A stretch of 64,000 bases of DNA. Source: Ramazzottius varieornatus. Taxonomy: Eukaryota; Tardigrada; Eutardigrada; Parachela; Ramazzottiidae. Where the stretch lies: contig BDGG01000016.1 of NCBI GenBank assembly GCA_001949185.1, positions 434,001-498,000 of the forward strand. Reading direction: 5' to 3'. Of the stretch, positions 21,366 to 33,775 are shown piece by piece. How positions within the stretch are numbered: the first letter of the stretch is position 1; each line of letters begins with the position of its first letter. Both the position numbers and the translations under genes were made by a program. Under the pieces are notes generated by a model. That model saw only the letters and a list, made by a program, of their open reading frames with translations, searched no databases and had not been told where the DNA came from.

Positions 21366-24300
21366 ATGGTGAAGCAAGGACCCCCCGCCGATGCCGAAGA
21401 GCGCGACCCAACTCCCTTCTTGCGTCCCTCGTTGGACATGCAACGTGAAGACCAGAACCGTCCCTTCGATGGCAAGAAGTCCTGCTGGGTGCCGGATGAG
21501 AAGGAAGGCTTTGTGCCCGGTGAAATCAAATCGACCAAGGGAGACCAGGTCACCGTCTCCGTCGAGAAGCAAGGAGTAAGTACCACCTCTCTGGCCTTCT
21601 CTTTAGCCTGTGTGAAGATCCAGAAGCAAGATTCTTATGGTTCGCCTTTTGCGCATTTTAGGAGAAGACCTTCAAGAAGGATCAGATCCAACAAATGAAT
21701 CCGCCCAAGTTCGAGAAGTGCGAGGACATGTCCACCCTGACTTACTTGAACGACGCCAGTGTTTTGCACAACCTTCGTCAACGATACTACAAGGATTTCA
21801 TTTACGTAAGTGGTGTGATCTTGATACCTATGTTGACACTTGTGGAAAGTTTTCACCGGTTGATCTGCTGCAAAACCATCCCGACCCCAAACAAGAAGTA
21901 TTACAGTTTCCATCTTCGGAATGTTGTTTTCTATGAGCAAAAGGCTGCAGCTGAGTGACTTTTCTTCGACCATGAATTTACAAAAGCCAAATCTCATAAA
22001 GCGGAATTTGTTTCCCGAACTGAAAAATTAGAATTGTGGGATTGTTGAAGCGAAAGGTAAAAAATTTCATTTCGTTTCTGCATAGTCCGGTAGTTTTCGT
22101 TCAGATGTTGGCTCAGTGTAAGGGATTGGGGAGGGACCAGTCTTTTGGGCGTTGCCTGTGGTTCTTGGTTCTGCCTTTGACGTCTTGACATTACAGTCTC
22201 CCCCAGTCGAACCCGCGCATTTCCATAAAGAGGCATTTTGCAGTTGACTGTAGCATATGCCGCTTCTAATAATAAACAAGCACTGGGCTGGTAGAGGCTT
22301 GCCTGGAGAAAAACAACTGTTACCGCCACAGTTGATGGGTGTATCCTTCAGCCAAGTTTATTTTTGACCCACATAATGAATTACATTTCGAAACGTGCAG
22401 CTGTCAAAAGATCAAGTTCTAATAAATCCCGCAAACGAAACGTTTGTGACGCCATGAAACTTCCCAGATGGCGCTTTTGAATTCCCCCTGTATCATGTTA
22501 CTCATACTTTTTCCTCTTCTTACAGACCTACTCTGGCCTCTTCTGCGTCGCCATCAATCCTTACAAATGGCTGCCCATCTACAACAAGAAGGCTGTGTCC
22601 GTCTTCAAGGGTCGCCGACGAGCGGAAGTGCCTCCCCACGTCTTCGCCATCTCCGATGTGGCTTACAGCAACATGTTGATGGGTCAGTCTTTATCAACCA
22701 CTATGACCATAGAAAATTAAAAAGCCAAATCTTGAAAGTATGAATGACAATCCGGGAAGTGAGCCGCATCGGTTTCCAAAGCGGCGCATACTTTCAGCCA
22801 AAAACAATGAAAACGTGAGCCACTTGAAATAATGATCCGGTTGATTTCATTTGCATACGTCTCAAATGATGAATCAAAATATTTTTCTAACCTTTGGCTT
22901 TTGCTTTGCAGATCGGGAGAACCAGTCTATGTTGATTACGTAAGTATCGAGCTTCCCTCAAGTACCACGTTTCACCTTACCTTCCCGAATCCCATACCTC
23001 TCCCTATCGAGAGACCAGAGGCAGGAGAATCAGAGACTTCAGAGTTGGGCGATGGTTTAACCTTTTCGTTTGCCATGTTTAGCGGTGAATCGGGTGCCGG
23101 TAAGACGGAGAACACTAAAAAGGTTATTCAGTACTTCGCCGAAGTGGCGGCCTCGTCCAACCTGCAAGGAGTGGAGAAGCTAAAGTTTGCAGGAGGTGTA
23201 AGTGTGAACCCTTCCCTTTCCCATACCTTACCTCTTGTGTCCTGTCTTTTTGACGGTCCATGCATGACTAACCAATCCAATCCAACCCAACCCAACCCAA
23301 CCCAACTCTACCCAAATCCGCCTATCCCGCAATCGACCTCGAGTGCATAATACCCAAACGATCCCCATTCCACCAACCCTGAGTGAATCGTGCGAATCGG
23401 GCCTCTTGATCTAGCCGGTCTTACGTCACAGTGATCATACCGCGATGGACGTATGTAACACTGGCAAATTGCACGGTGATCTGAGTCGCCCGAATCCGTC
23501 TTCCCAGTGTGATATCCTATCCAATTCCTCAAAAACCTAACGATCTTCCTGATTCAGTTCCCAACATCAGAACCTCTAATCTCCCTCCACCGTTTCCTAT
23601 ATTTCTGTTTCCCACCTCAGTAGAAGAAACGGAGATTAGGCTTGTTTGACGTAGTAAAATAGGTGTCGGTCGACAGGAAGTTCGAATAGGCTCTTAGGCT
23701 TTGAGGGAACTGAAATTTTCTATTAATGGTTGAATGCCTTGCAGTGGTGAGTCTGGTGCAGGAAAAACCGAGAATACCAAGAAGGTCATTCAGTACTTCG
23801 CTGATGTGGCTGCCACCAGCGGAACTTCTCCCGGCATGGAATCAATGATGAAGAAGGTTAATCAAAAAATAATGATTGTTTCAAAATTTGTTTGGAGTGT
23901 GGCATCCCAATCGATCTGTTGAATAACGAAAAGCCCCCTAGACTTCCCAGAAAATTTTCCTTGAGGAATAAATAACCCTTTTGCATCCCCACAGTCAGTT
24001 TCCCTTCCAACAGATTCGTTCACTCGGCTTTGTGCTCGTTACGACTGCCTGCGACTAACGGCTTGATGGCTAATTCGCGGTAAATCCATCTACAGCAGCT
24101 GGAAAGTGGAAGGCATCGGTATACATTGACGAGGAAGTCCAAACAGGGTCTCGCGGTCTCGAGTTCTTCATAATTCGGTAGTACGACGCGAAACCTTTCC
24201 CTCAACCTCTCCACCCAACCCAAGTTGACTCTTTTCTAAATTGAAGTCATTTGACAGCGTTGTGATGAAACTTTTAGTGGGGAATCTGGTGCTGGTAAGA

Positions 24301-27300
24301 CTGAAAACACCAAGAAGGTCATCACGTACTTTGCCACGGTCGGTGCTTCCGAAAAATCGACCACTGCCGATCCATCCAAGGTGAGTACAGTGGATGACAT
24401 TCCCTCCCAAGTTTCCCATTCCTCGTTTTAGTTTCCTTCCTTCATCCTACCCAGGATCAATCCCAGTTTCCCATCAATCATTCCTACCATCCCCACCGAT
24501 CCTAGCATCTTCCAGATTGAGTACCGAATTCCCTCATTACTTGGCTCCGATACCTTATCCACCTCGCATTCTGAAACCCTTTTTTGACTCCAAATAAATA
24601 TTCCACCAAAATATCCATCTTTTAAATGTAGTTTCCTTCTCTATTTTCCCGCCTTACTTCCTGTTTTCCCATGAAGCCACGCCCTGTAGATATTCCTTCC
24701 CGCCAGTACACTTCCTCTTCCCAACCGAATACCGTGCCGGTTATTTTCTTACGCATGTTTCCGCTTACGCAACAGCATGTCGCTTTTGTATAATATGCTC
24801 GACGTCCAGTGGATATCTACTTCTCGAAAGATTCTGACATCAAATAATATATTTGTGTTTTTAATGGAAACCATCAGGGTACCTTGGAAGATCAGATCGT
24901 CCAAGCCAACCCTGTTCTGGAAGCTTTCGGTAACGCCAAGACCGTCCGTAATGACAACTCTTCCCGTTTCGTAAGTATACCAGTAACGAATCCATCTTCG
25001 CTGATGCAATGAACCGTCGAGTTTATGTTTACCATCTGTTCTCATTCAGGGTAAATTCATCCGTATCCACTTCGGTACCACCGGAAAGTTGTCTGGAGCC
25101 GACATTGAGAGCTGTACGTTTCCCTAACAGTAGTTTCTCGCCCATACTAATGATACTACTAAATCTGGTTTTGAGACTAATAAGCATCTTTTTCATTATA
25201 GACCTGTTGGAGAAGTCCCGTATCGTCTACCAGCAGCCGCTGGAACGATCGTACCACATCTTCTACCAGATCACATCCGGTGGCGTGCCAGGCTTGAAGG
25301 AGAAGCTGCTGTTGACCGAAGACATCTCGGCCTACCACTTTGTGGCTCAAGGCAAAACCACCGTTGAGGGTATGGACGACGCCAAGGAAATGAAGGAAAC
25401 ACATTACGCTTTCGGTGTCCTGGGTTTCTCGACCGAAGAGGTTGAACAAGTGTACTCGCTGGTCTCGGCTGTCATGAACTTTGGTGGTATGAAGTTCAAG
25501 CAGCGACCTCGTGAGGAACAGGCCGAAACCGACGGTACTGAGTACGCCGAGAAGGTCGGCCATCTCTGCGGCATTAACCCCGCACAACTCATCACCGCCA
25601 TCACCAAGCCCAAAGTCAAAGTCGGCACTGAAATCGTCACCAAGGGTCAAAACAAGGACCAGGTAATATATCCCCTGAACTCGATGGCATGTTTTTTTGA
25701 TCCCAAAAATAGAATCGGCATAATCTTTCTTGGAAGCGGTGTACGCTTGCAGCGGCTGACACCGATCGAATGCGCCACTTTGGAGAAAAATCATACTCGA
25801 CCAGATCGTTTTCCCAAGCGGCGCACGTTTCCAGCTATTCTTCCTGAAACGTGCGCCACTTGGGAAATGATCGGATCGAGTCTTTTCGCCGAACCCCAAT
25901 TATCAAATATCGCAACTGATGCATTGATTCTGAGCTTTTTAGTGTACCAACTCGGTGGCCGCTTTGGCCAAGGCTCTCTTCAACCGTCTCTTCTTGTGGC
26001 TGGTCATCCGTGTCAACGTCACTCTGGAGACCAAGGCCAAGCGTCAGTTCTTCATCGGTGTCTTGGATATTGCCGGCTTCGAGATCTTCGACTCCAACGG
26101 TTTTGAACAGATCTGCATCAACTTCACCAACGAGAAGCTGCAACAGTTCTTTAACCACCACATGTTCGTCCTGGAACAGGAAGAGTACAAGCGTGAGGGT
26201 ATCGAATGGGAGTTCATCGATTTCGGTCTCGACCTCCAGTCCACCATCGACTTGATCGAGAAGGTATAACTCACCTTATTTCGTATCTTGAATTAATACT
26301 TGATATCTTCTGTCGGGTTTAGCCTTTGGGTATCTTCTCCATCCTGGAAGAAGAGTCTATGTTCCCCAAAGCCACTGATGACACCTTCAAGGAGAAGCTG
26401 TACCAGAACCATTTGGGCAAGTCTCCCAACTTCACCAAGCCCAAGATTGGTATGAAGGGTGCCGAAGGTGCCCACTTCTCCATCAGCCATTACGCCGGCG
26501 TTGTGCCCTACAACATCACGGGCTGGCTGGAAAAGAACAAGGATCCCCTCAACGACAACGTGGTCGAACTCTTCAAGAAGGCAGGCAACCCCCTGTTGTG
26601 CAAGGTCTTCGCAGACCCTGCCGATCTCGAAGACCCAGCTGCCGCCAGCGCCAAGGGTACATCACTTTAATTTCTTTTTTCAGTTAGAAAAGTAACCATC
26701 CATTAAAACTGATATCTGGGACATCAGCAGATGAGTCACTCATATCGCTTTCGGAAGTGGCGCACTCTTGTAGCCAATAATAAAGAAAACGTGCGCCACT
26801 TGAGATGACGGTTTGGGTGAAGTCATAAAATTTACCGGCGTCCCGTCTAATGGATGAATATTTGACTGTAGCAGCTTTTGTGCGTTTTATCAATTTCATA
26901 CCTTATTTTGACAGGTGGTAAGGGTAAGAAGGGTGCCTCCTTCATGACGGTCAGTGCGCTGTACCGTGAGCAACTGGCCAAGTTGATGGCCACCTTGAAG
27001 GCTACTCACCCTCACTTCGTCCGTTGCATCATTCCCAACGAAATGAAGCAACCTGGAGTGGTTGATGCCCACTTGGTCATGCACCAGCTGACCTGTAACG
27101 GCGTGTTGGAAGGAATCCGTATCTGCCGAAAGGGCTTCCCCAACCGCATGGTTTTCTCCGACTTCAAGCAACGCTACACAATTTTGGCGGCCAGCGTCAT
27201 CCCCAAGGGCTTCAGCGATGCCAAGGCCACCAGCCAAAAGATCTTGGACCACATTCAACTCGACCCTGCCGAGTGGCGAATGGGTAACACCAAGGTACGA

Positions 27301-30300
27301 ATTTTGTTTGTCCTAACTTCCGTTCGAGTTGATTGACATGTTACTTCCTGGTCCGCAGGTCTTCTTCAAAGCCGGTATCCTCGGTCACTTGGAAGAACTC
27401 CGCGATGACCGTCTGTCCGGTATTCTGGCCATGTTGCAAGCTCACATTCGAGCTTACTTGAACCAGCTGACCTACAAGAAGCTCCGAGAACAACGGTAAG
27501 AATAGTTCTGAATATTTTGTTCATCGCCTGATAACATGCGCATGTTATGTGCTGTAACACAGTTCCTGCTGCGCGAACTTATCGGAGCTGTAAGGCACTC
27601 CACGCTAGCCGCGCAGCTTCAACATGGTTAAAGTGAATGCAGCGCGCGAAGCGAAATGGGTTAATGCCTTTTTTGATTTTTGCAGAGTGGCTCTTGTGGT
27701 CCTTCAACGCAACATCAAGAAGTTCTTGCAGTTGCGCAACTGGGCCTGGTGGAAGTTGTACCAGAAGATCAAGCCTCTGCTCATGTCCGCCAAGGTGGAA
27801 GACGAGCTCAAGGCTAAGGATGAGGAGATCAAGAAGCTGAAGGAGGACCTGGAGAAGGAAGGCAAGCTTCGCAAGGAGTACGAAGAGAAGGCCGTCACCT
27901 TGTTGAAGGACAAGAACGACCTCTTCATCCGGCTGCAAGCCGAGCAGTCGGGCGCGTCCGAGATCGAAGAGAAGATTGCCGTGGTCACCCGCCAAAAGGG
28001 AGAACTCGAGTCACAGCTTCGTGACATAGAAGCCAGCCTGGCTGATGCCGAAAGCAACACCAGCAACGTCCAAGCAGCCAAGCGGAAGCTGGAGCAAGAC
28101 ATCCAGAACCTCAAGAAGCAGATCGAGGAGAATGAACTGACCATCCAAAAGGCCGAACAGGACAAGTCGTCCAAGGACCACCAGATTCGCAACTTGAACG
28201 ATGAGATGGCTCGCCAAGACGAGCTCATCGCCAAATTGAACAAGGAAAAGAAGCACTTGGAAGAGGTCAGTTAAATATTTATTGTGATCATTATAATGTT
28301 ATTTGACCGTCGTCGCTTCTGCAGGTCAGCAGTAAGACCGCGGAAGATCTGCAAGGTGAGGAGAACAAGGTGAACCACCTGAACAAAGTCAAGGCCAAGT
28401 TGGAGCAGACTCTGGACGAGCTGGAAGACAACCTCGAACGCGAGAAGCGCCTCCGCGGTGACGTTGAGAAGGCCAAGAGGAAGCTGGAACAGGACCTCAA
28501 GGGTACCCAAGACAGCGTTGCTGATTTGGAAAAGAGCAAGCGCGAGCTCGAACAATCGCTCTCCAAGTTCGTTATCTATATCTTAGACGATATTATGAGG
28601 AGATTTTAACTGTGAGAATCGGAAAAATGTTTCCCATTGTATTGCAGGCGAGACGTTGAGCTGAACAGCCTCAACAGCAAGCTTGAGGATGAGCACGGTT
28701 TGGTAGCCAAGCTCCAGCGCCAGATCAAGGAACACCAGGGTCGTCTGGAAGAAATGGAGGAAGAGCTTGAAGGGGAACGCCAAGCTCGTCAGAAGGTGGA
28801 GAAGCAGCGCGCTGATCTGGCTCGCGAACTGGAAGAGCTCTCTGAACGCATGGAAGAAGGCGGTCAGATGAGCTCCGGCCAGATTGAGATGAACAAGAAG
28901 CGCGATGCTGAGTTGGCCAAGCTCCGCCGTGAAATGGAGGACCGCAACATCCAGCACGAGACCATCATCCAGAGCCTGCGCAAGAAGAACGCCGATGCCG
29001 TCAGCGAGCTCGGTGACCAGGTAGACCAGCTCAACAAGATCAAGGCCAAGTTGGAGAAGGACAAGGCCCAGATGAAGGTAGAGCTGGACGACCTGCAGGG
29101 AACTGTCGACTCTGCCGTCAAGGGCCGTGCTCAGTCTGAGAAGCAAGTCAAGGCCTTGGAAGCCCAGATTGCCGACCTCTCCAGCCGCTTGGACGAAGCC
29201 ACCCGCAACTTGAACGAGTTCGGATCTGGTAAGCTGCTACAGTCAATATATAGAAAAACTTTCCCAATAGAATAATATTTCAGCGGCTAGCAACCGAAAC
29301 GTCTTCATTTCACGTACCTGCATACACAGAACCGAGCATTTAGTGCCGGAAAGAGGTATGCAGATGCGTGATCGGAACTGGGCTGATGGTTAATTTGATA
29401 CGATATTGTAGGCAAGAACCGTCTGACCGGTGAGAACGCCGACTTAGCCCGACAGCTGGAGGAAGCTGAGGCTCAGATCAGCCAGTTGCAGAAGGTGAAG
29501 AGCAACCTGACTGCCCAGTTGGAGGAAGCCAAGCGTGCCGCCGAAGACGAGTCGCGCGACAAGCAAGCTATCACCTCCAAGTTCCGCAACCTCGAAGCTG
29601 ACTATGAACACCTCCGTGACAGCGTCGAGGAGGAACAGGAAGGCCGTGCTGAACTCCAGCGACAACTGGTCAAAGCCAACAGCGAAGCCCAGACCTGGAG
29701 AGCCAAGTACGAAGGTGAAGGTATGAGCCGCGCCGAAGAACTGGAAGAGGCCAAGAGGAAGCTCCAGGCCAAACTGCAGGAAGCGGAGGAACACGTCGAG
29801 GCTGCCAACGCCAAGGTCCTCAGCTTGGAGAAAGTTAAGCAACGCCTGTCCGGTGAACTGGAAGATCTGGCCATCGATGTCGAACGAGTACGTAATAACT
29901 CCAATATTGTTAAAGAGGATAGATGGGAGCTTAGCAAGCAAACCCGACAACAAGAGTTCCAGCTGGCGCATTTTTCGAGGTTTTTGGTTGACAACTTGCG
30001 CCACTTGGAAGATAATCGTATCGAGTTTGTTTACTTATGTCCCAGAATTGGAAGAAAATAATAATTCTTTGATTTTGTCGATCCAGTTTAATTATGCATT
30101 CTTCTGTTTAGGCCAACACTAACGCCAACAACTTGGAGAAGAAGCAGAAGGCCTTCGATAAGACCATTGCCGAATGGAAGCAGAAGTGCGACGACTTAGC
30201 TGCCGAGCTGGACGCTTCTCAGCGCGAAGCCCGCAACTACAGCACCGAGCTCTTCAAGATGAAGGCTGGTCAGGAGGAGGCCGCCGAACAAGTCGAGGCT

Positions 30301-31945
30301 CTCCGTCGCGAGAACAAGAACTTGGCCGATGAGATCAAGGACATGGCCGACCAGCTGGGTGAAGGTGGTCGCAGCGTCCACGAACTGGCCAAGAGCCGAA
30401 AGCGATTGGAGGTTGAGAAGGAGGAACTCCAGCAAGCCTTGGAAGAGGCTGAAGCTGCCCTCGAAAACGAGGAAGCCAAGGTACCCGACTATGAATTTTT
30501 GTAATATGACATATGACATGACATTCATTCCGTTGTGATGTAATTTATCATAATGTGTCTGCAGGTTCTCCGAGCTCAACTGGAAGTTTCTCAGATCCGA
30601 TCGGAGATCGACAAGCGTCTGCAAGAGAAGGACGAGGAGTTTGAAACCACCCGCAAGAACCACCAACGCGCCCTGGACTCGATGCAAGCTAGCTTGGAAG
30701 CCGAGTCGCGCGGTCGCGCTGAGGCTCTCCGTCTGAAGAAGAAGCTCGAGTCGGACATCAACGAGCTGGAGATTGCCGTTGACCACGCCAACAAGGCCAA
30801 CGCTGAGGCCCAAAAGAACGTCAAGAAGTACCAACAACAAATCAAGGACCTCCAAGCCCAAGTCGAGGACGAACAACGCGCTCGTGACGATGCCCGCGAG
30901 CAGATGAACTCGGCCGAACGACGCGCCAACTCGCTGCAGTCGGAAGTCGACGAGCTCCGAAACACCTTGGACCAAGCTGAACGCCTTCGCAAGGCTGCGG
31001 AGAGCGAACTCAATGACGCCAACGAACGTCTGGCTGAACTGACCGCATCCAACACCTCGATGGCCGCCGGAAAACGCAAGCTGGAAGCCGAACTTGCTGG
31101 ACTCCACGTAAGAAAGAAAATTAATAGTAAACTGGTTTGGCTGAATCACTTGCACGTCTTAAATAGTAAAAACTAATTTTTTATTTTAGCACGATTTGGA
31201 CACGTTGTTGAACGAAGTCCGAGGATCGGAAGAGAAATCGAAGAAAGCCATGGCCGATGCTGCTCGTCTGGCTGACGAACTCCGCCAGGAGCAGGAGCAC
31301 GCCATGAACATCGAGAAGAACCGCAAGGGACTGGAGACGCAAGTCAAGGAACTCCAGGTTCGCTTGGACGAGGCCGAAAGTGCAGCCATCAAGGGTGGTA
31401 AGCGCATCATCCAGAAGTTGGAAGAGCGCACTCGCGAGCTGGAGACCGAGTTGGATGCCGAACAACGCCGCCACGCCGAGACCGTCAAGAATGTCCGCAA
31501 GCACGAACGTCGCACCAAGGAGCTGCAGTTCCAGGGTGAGGAGGACAAGAAGAACTACCAGCGCATGCAAGACTTGGTTGACAAGCTGCAACAGAAAATC
31601 AAGACCTACAAGCGCCAGATCGAAGAGACCGAGGAAGTGGCCGGCATGAACTTACAAAAGTTCCGCAAACTCCAGACCGAACTCGAGTCGTCGGAGGAAC
31701 GTGCCGAGATTGCCGAACAGACGTTGTCCAAGCTGCGCGCCAAAAACCGAAGTGGCACTGAAGGACCATCGGTCCCTGCTTCTGGGGGACGAGTTGTAAG
31801 CCACTAAATCCTTCCTTCACTAGAAATTCCTTTCCCACTACTGTACGTTTCGTTGTAGGGTGGTGGCCCCACTGGTGGCGCTAACCGCGCTGTGCCTCCT
31901 CCTCGACGATCGGCTGCCCGCGCTGGCACTGCTGATGCTGAATAA
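21366..31945 (+). CDS. Mhc: Muscle myosin heavy chain (class II)
   Basis: Actin-based motor and thick-filament rod. Exons, all in phase: 21366-21575, 21662-21805, 22526-22682, 22912-22939 (28-nt microexon), one of three alternative exons 5, 24878-24970, 25050-25113, 25202-25662, 25943-26263, 26323-26656, 26915-27294, 27359-27495, 27686-28265, 28325-28566, 28648-29228, 29412-29887, 30112-30480, 30565-31107, 31190-31795, 31859-31945. With exon 5a this gives about 1,975 residues, the usual size. The motor has the N-terminal [10 protein letters not shown] block, P-loop GESGAGKT, switch I NDNSSRFGKF, switch [10 protein letters not shown] and the SH1 region [17 protein letters not shown] heptad coiled-coil rod fills the rest, ending in a short Gly/Pro/Arg tail. 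Four introns carry MITE-A. Donors GTTAAT (exon 5b) and GTTCGT (28567) are atypical. No further duplicated motor exons were seen. Confidence 0.98.
22735..22858. repeat. MITE-A copy in myosin intron 3
   Basis: Degenerate: AAGCGGCGCATACTTTCAGC and AACGTGAGCCACTTG face each other, followed by ATGATCCGGTTGATTTCATT, a worn outer arm. Confidence 0.6.
23083..23197 (+). other. Mhc: Myosin alternative exon 5a (P-loop and loop 1)
   Basis: 115 nt after the acceptor TTTAG, ending before GTAAGT. Encodes [20 protein letters not shown] and then a long loop 1 ([18 protein letters not shown]). Same entry and exit phase as 5b and 5c, so one only can be used per message. Confidence 0.93.
23745..23856 (+). other. 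Mhc: Myosin alternative exon 5b (P-loop and loop 1)
   Basis: 112 nt after TTGCAG. Encodes [20 protein letters not shown] and loop 1 [17 protein letters not shown], with three methionines. The donor GTTAAT departs from the GTAAGT-like donors of most other exons, which may make this exon weak or regulated. Confidence 0.9.
24278..24380 (+). other. Mhc: Myosin alternative exon 5c (P-loop and loop 1)
   Basis: 103 nt after TTTTAG, donor GTGAGT. Encodes [20 protein letters not shown] and a short loop 1 ([14 protein letters not shown]), the form most like that of arthropod and mollusc muscle myosins. Confidence 0.93.
25700..25912. repeat. Two adjoining MITE-A copies in myosin intron 8
   Basis: Four cores in alternating orientation: GAAGCGGTGTACGC, ATGCGCCACTTTGG, CAAGCGGCGCACG and CGTGCGCCACTTGGG, with the outer-arm segments CTCGACCAGATCG and TGATCGGATCGAG. 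It reads as one element beside or inside another. Confidence 0.75.
26720..26830. repeat. MITE-A copy in myosin intron 10
   Basis: GAAGTGGCGCACTCTTGTAG and AACGTGCGCCACTTGAG face each other about 20 bp apart, with GATGACGGTTTGGG as the right arm. Confidence 0.75.
29934..30045. repeat. MITE-A copy in myosin intron 16
   Basis: Left arm GCAAACCCGACAACAAG, cores CTGGCGCAT and TTGCGCCACTTGG, right arm ATCGTATCGAGTTTGTTTAC. Confidence 0.8.
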
Positions 31946-32174
31946 GCCTAGGAACTTTGCTTTGTCATCACAGTATCTGCTAGAACCCTTTTCGGCTTTT
32001 CTTCTTCTGTGCACCCTTTCTCAGATACATTTGAATTTCGACGATGAAATGCACTAACTGCTTCGAATTCTACCCTGTTTCTCGTGCAAAGTTTCTATCA
32101 CAACTGAGCCTGTTCCTGTTTCCCAGCTTTTATTCTTGACAACTTCAAAGGTACTGCCGAGCATAGTCTTGAGA

Positions 32175-32180
32175 AATAAA
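32175..32180 (+). terminator. Mhc: Polyadenylation signal of myosin gene
   Basis: Canonical AATAAA 230 nt after the myosin stop codon. It is the first such hexamer after the stop that I noticed. Confidence 0.6.
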
Positions 32181-32254
32181 ATGAATATTGAAAACCTCGT
32201 TCTGTCCGGAACGAGATTATCACTACGTACAGTCAGAACGCCTGGGAGGACGGT

Positions 32255-32350
32255 AAAGACATACAAGATCAAGTGGCGCTCTTTTTCATTGTTATTGGCT
32301 GGATCTGTGCGCCACTCAAGATATCGGTCTTCTTCGTTTCGTTTTCGGCC
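32255..32350. repeat. MITE-A copy
   Basis: CAAGTGGCGCTCTTTTTC and GTGCGCCACTCAAGATATC face each other around TTATTGGCTGG. Just downstream of the myosin polyA signal. Confidence 0.7.
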
Positions 32351-33449
32351 CATGACAAAAATTTACACCAGACACATTTTAGTATTCTCGAAAATGGTAA
32401 AGTCATTAGAAAACGGAAAAGGAGGAGGCGGTATCTTCGTGAGAATTCTCTCTGTCGCCACGCGAGCCAGGAGCCGCCCGAAGAAAGCAAGATCCATGGA
32501 ATTTAACTTGGGACCGTCGTACGTTGGTCCGAAAGCCAAGTCACGCTTGTCCAATTGTTAAAATTTACTGCGAATGCACCACGACTGATTTACAGTATAC
32601 ATCAGTTCATCTTTATATACTTGGCGGTCTCACTTTCCGCCCAGATTCGATACAGGAACCTGGTTCCCTCCAGCGCTGCATAGTCTAAGCTCCTGAGCGC
32701 ATCCAATAGCCACTGCGGCTGCTCGTCCTTGTACGGCCAGAGAACTTCCTTCGCATCCAGTTCTATCCACAACCAGCTCTCGTCTGACTTGGCCCCGGCG
32801 GCGCTAGAAGAAGCGTCAAAGTCCAGACGAGGAACCCGGGGTACGAACTTCCATATCATCTTCAATTCGAGACCTAGACGCTTCGCTCCTGGACATTCCG
32901 GTACAACTGTACCACTCGCATCATGGATAGCTTGCTCCCAGAACGCATCCAACACTGTCGGCCTTGCGTGAAAGTCAAACACATCAAGGAAGGAATCCAC
33001 AAAACCGACCGTCTCCACCTCACAGTTCTTGAGAATCCAGTTGAAGGCTTTCATCCATTCATCACTAGGAGGAAACTCGAATCCTTGGACTGTAACTTTC
33101 TTCGGTGAGGGGAAGAGAACTAGACGCCTGCAAATCTGCTTACACTTTTCCGGACAACGGCAAAGGTTGAAGTACGTGTCAAACCATTCACTCTCTCGGC
33201 CAGGCGCTTCGAGGAAAATCAAGTTCGTAAAGGATCTTAAGCCTAACAAACTAAAACTATCCTTGACCTTTGATCGGTCTTCCTTCTCCGGCAGAGAACT
33301 TTTAACAAATTCGCCCAGCTCACTGTACAGACGCGATGTCAACGGTTCCAGGACAGCAACACTTCTGCTTTGCCAGGTAGTTCGAGCCAGCATGGATTTC
33401 CATTCAGGTGTCAAGCTACAAAACAAGTTCAAACGAATATTCGATACCT

Positions 33450-33775
33450 TGTAGGCAAACAAAATCGACAAGATCGTTCTTCCAACTGGCGCACTCTCTC
33501 AGCCAGTACTCTATTCCCTCGAAAGTTCTGTGACTCTCGTGGTAAATATCATCCGGCGGGGAACAGAAAGTACTGTATCTATACCTTCAATCAACAACTG
33601 CTCCCCAGCCAAGTGCAATGATGGGCGACAATCAAACAATCAGGGATACCAGTGCGGGTGTAATTTACTGGCATGATGACGTGATTCGCAGAACTATCGA
33701 GGGAATACAGTACCACTGAGAACATGCGCCACTTCGATGATAATCTTGTCGAGTTCCTCTGCCGAGCTCCCATGT
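33450..33775. repeat. MITE-A copy interrupted by MITE-B
   Basis: Left half GGCAAACAAAATCGACAAGA to CTGGCGCACTCTCTCAGCCA ends near 33505; the right half, ATGCGCCACTTCG to TCTTGTCGAGTTCCTCTGCC, resumes at about 33724. The 210 bp between is a different repeat. Confidence 0.85.
33510..33719. mobile_element. MITE-B, copy 1 (nested)
   Basis: 210 bp, ends TCTATTCCCTCGAAAGTTCT and CAGAACTATCGAGGGAATACA, which are inverted copies. GTAC occurs immediately on both sides (33506-33509, 33720-33723), a likely four-base target duplication. Closely matches the copy at 43605. No open frame of note. Confidence 0.85.

Noticed and set aside
23270-23310. CCAAC pentamer run as possible telomere-like or regulatory repeat
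   Set aside because: Only about five imperfect units in an intron; no reason to regard it as more than a simple repeat.
25177-25899. 240-codon minus-strand frame
   Set aside because: Antisense to myosin exon 8 and an adjacent MITE pair; no protein family resemblance.
28583-31155. Long minus-strand open frames (187 and 319 codons) opposite myosin rod exons
   Set aside because: They mirror the biased codon use of the coiled coil, are Leu/Val rich without domains, and cross real myosin splice sites.
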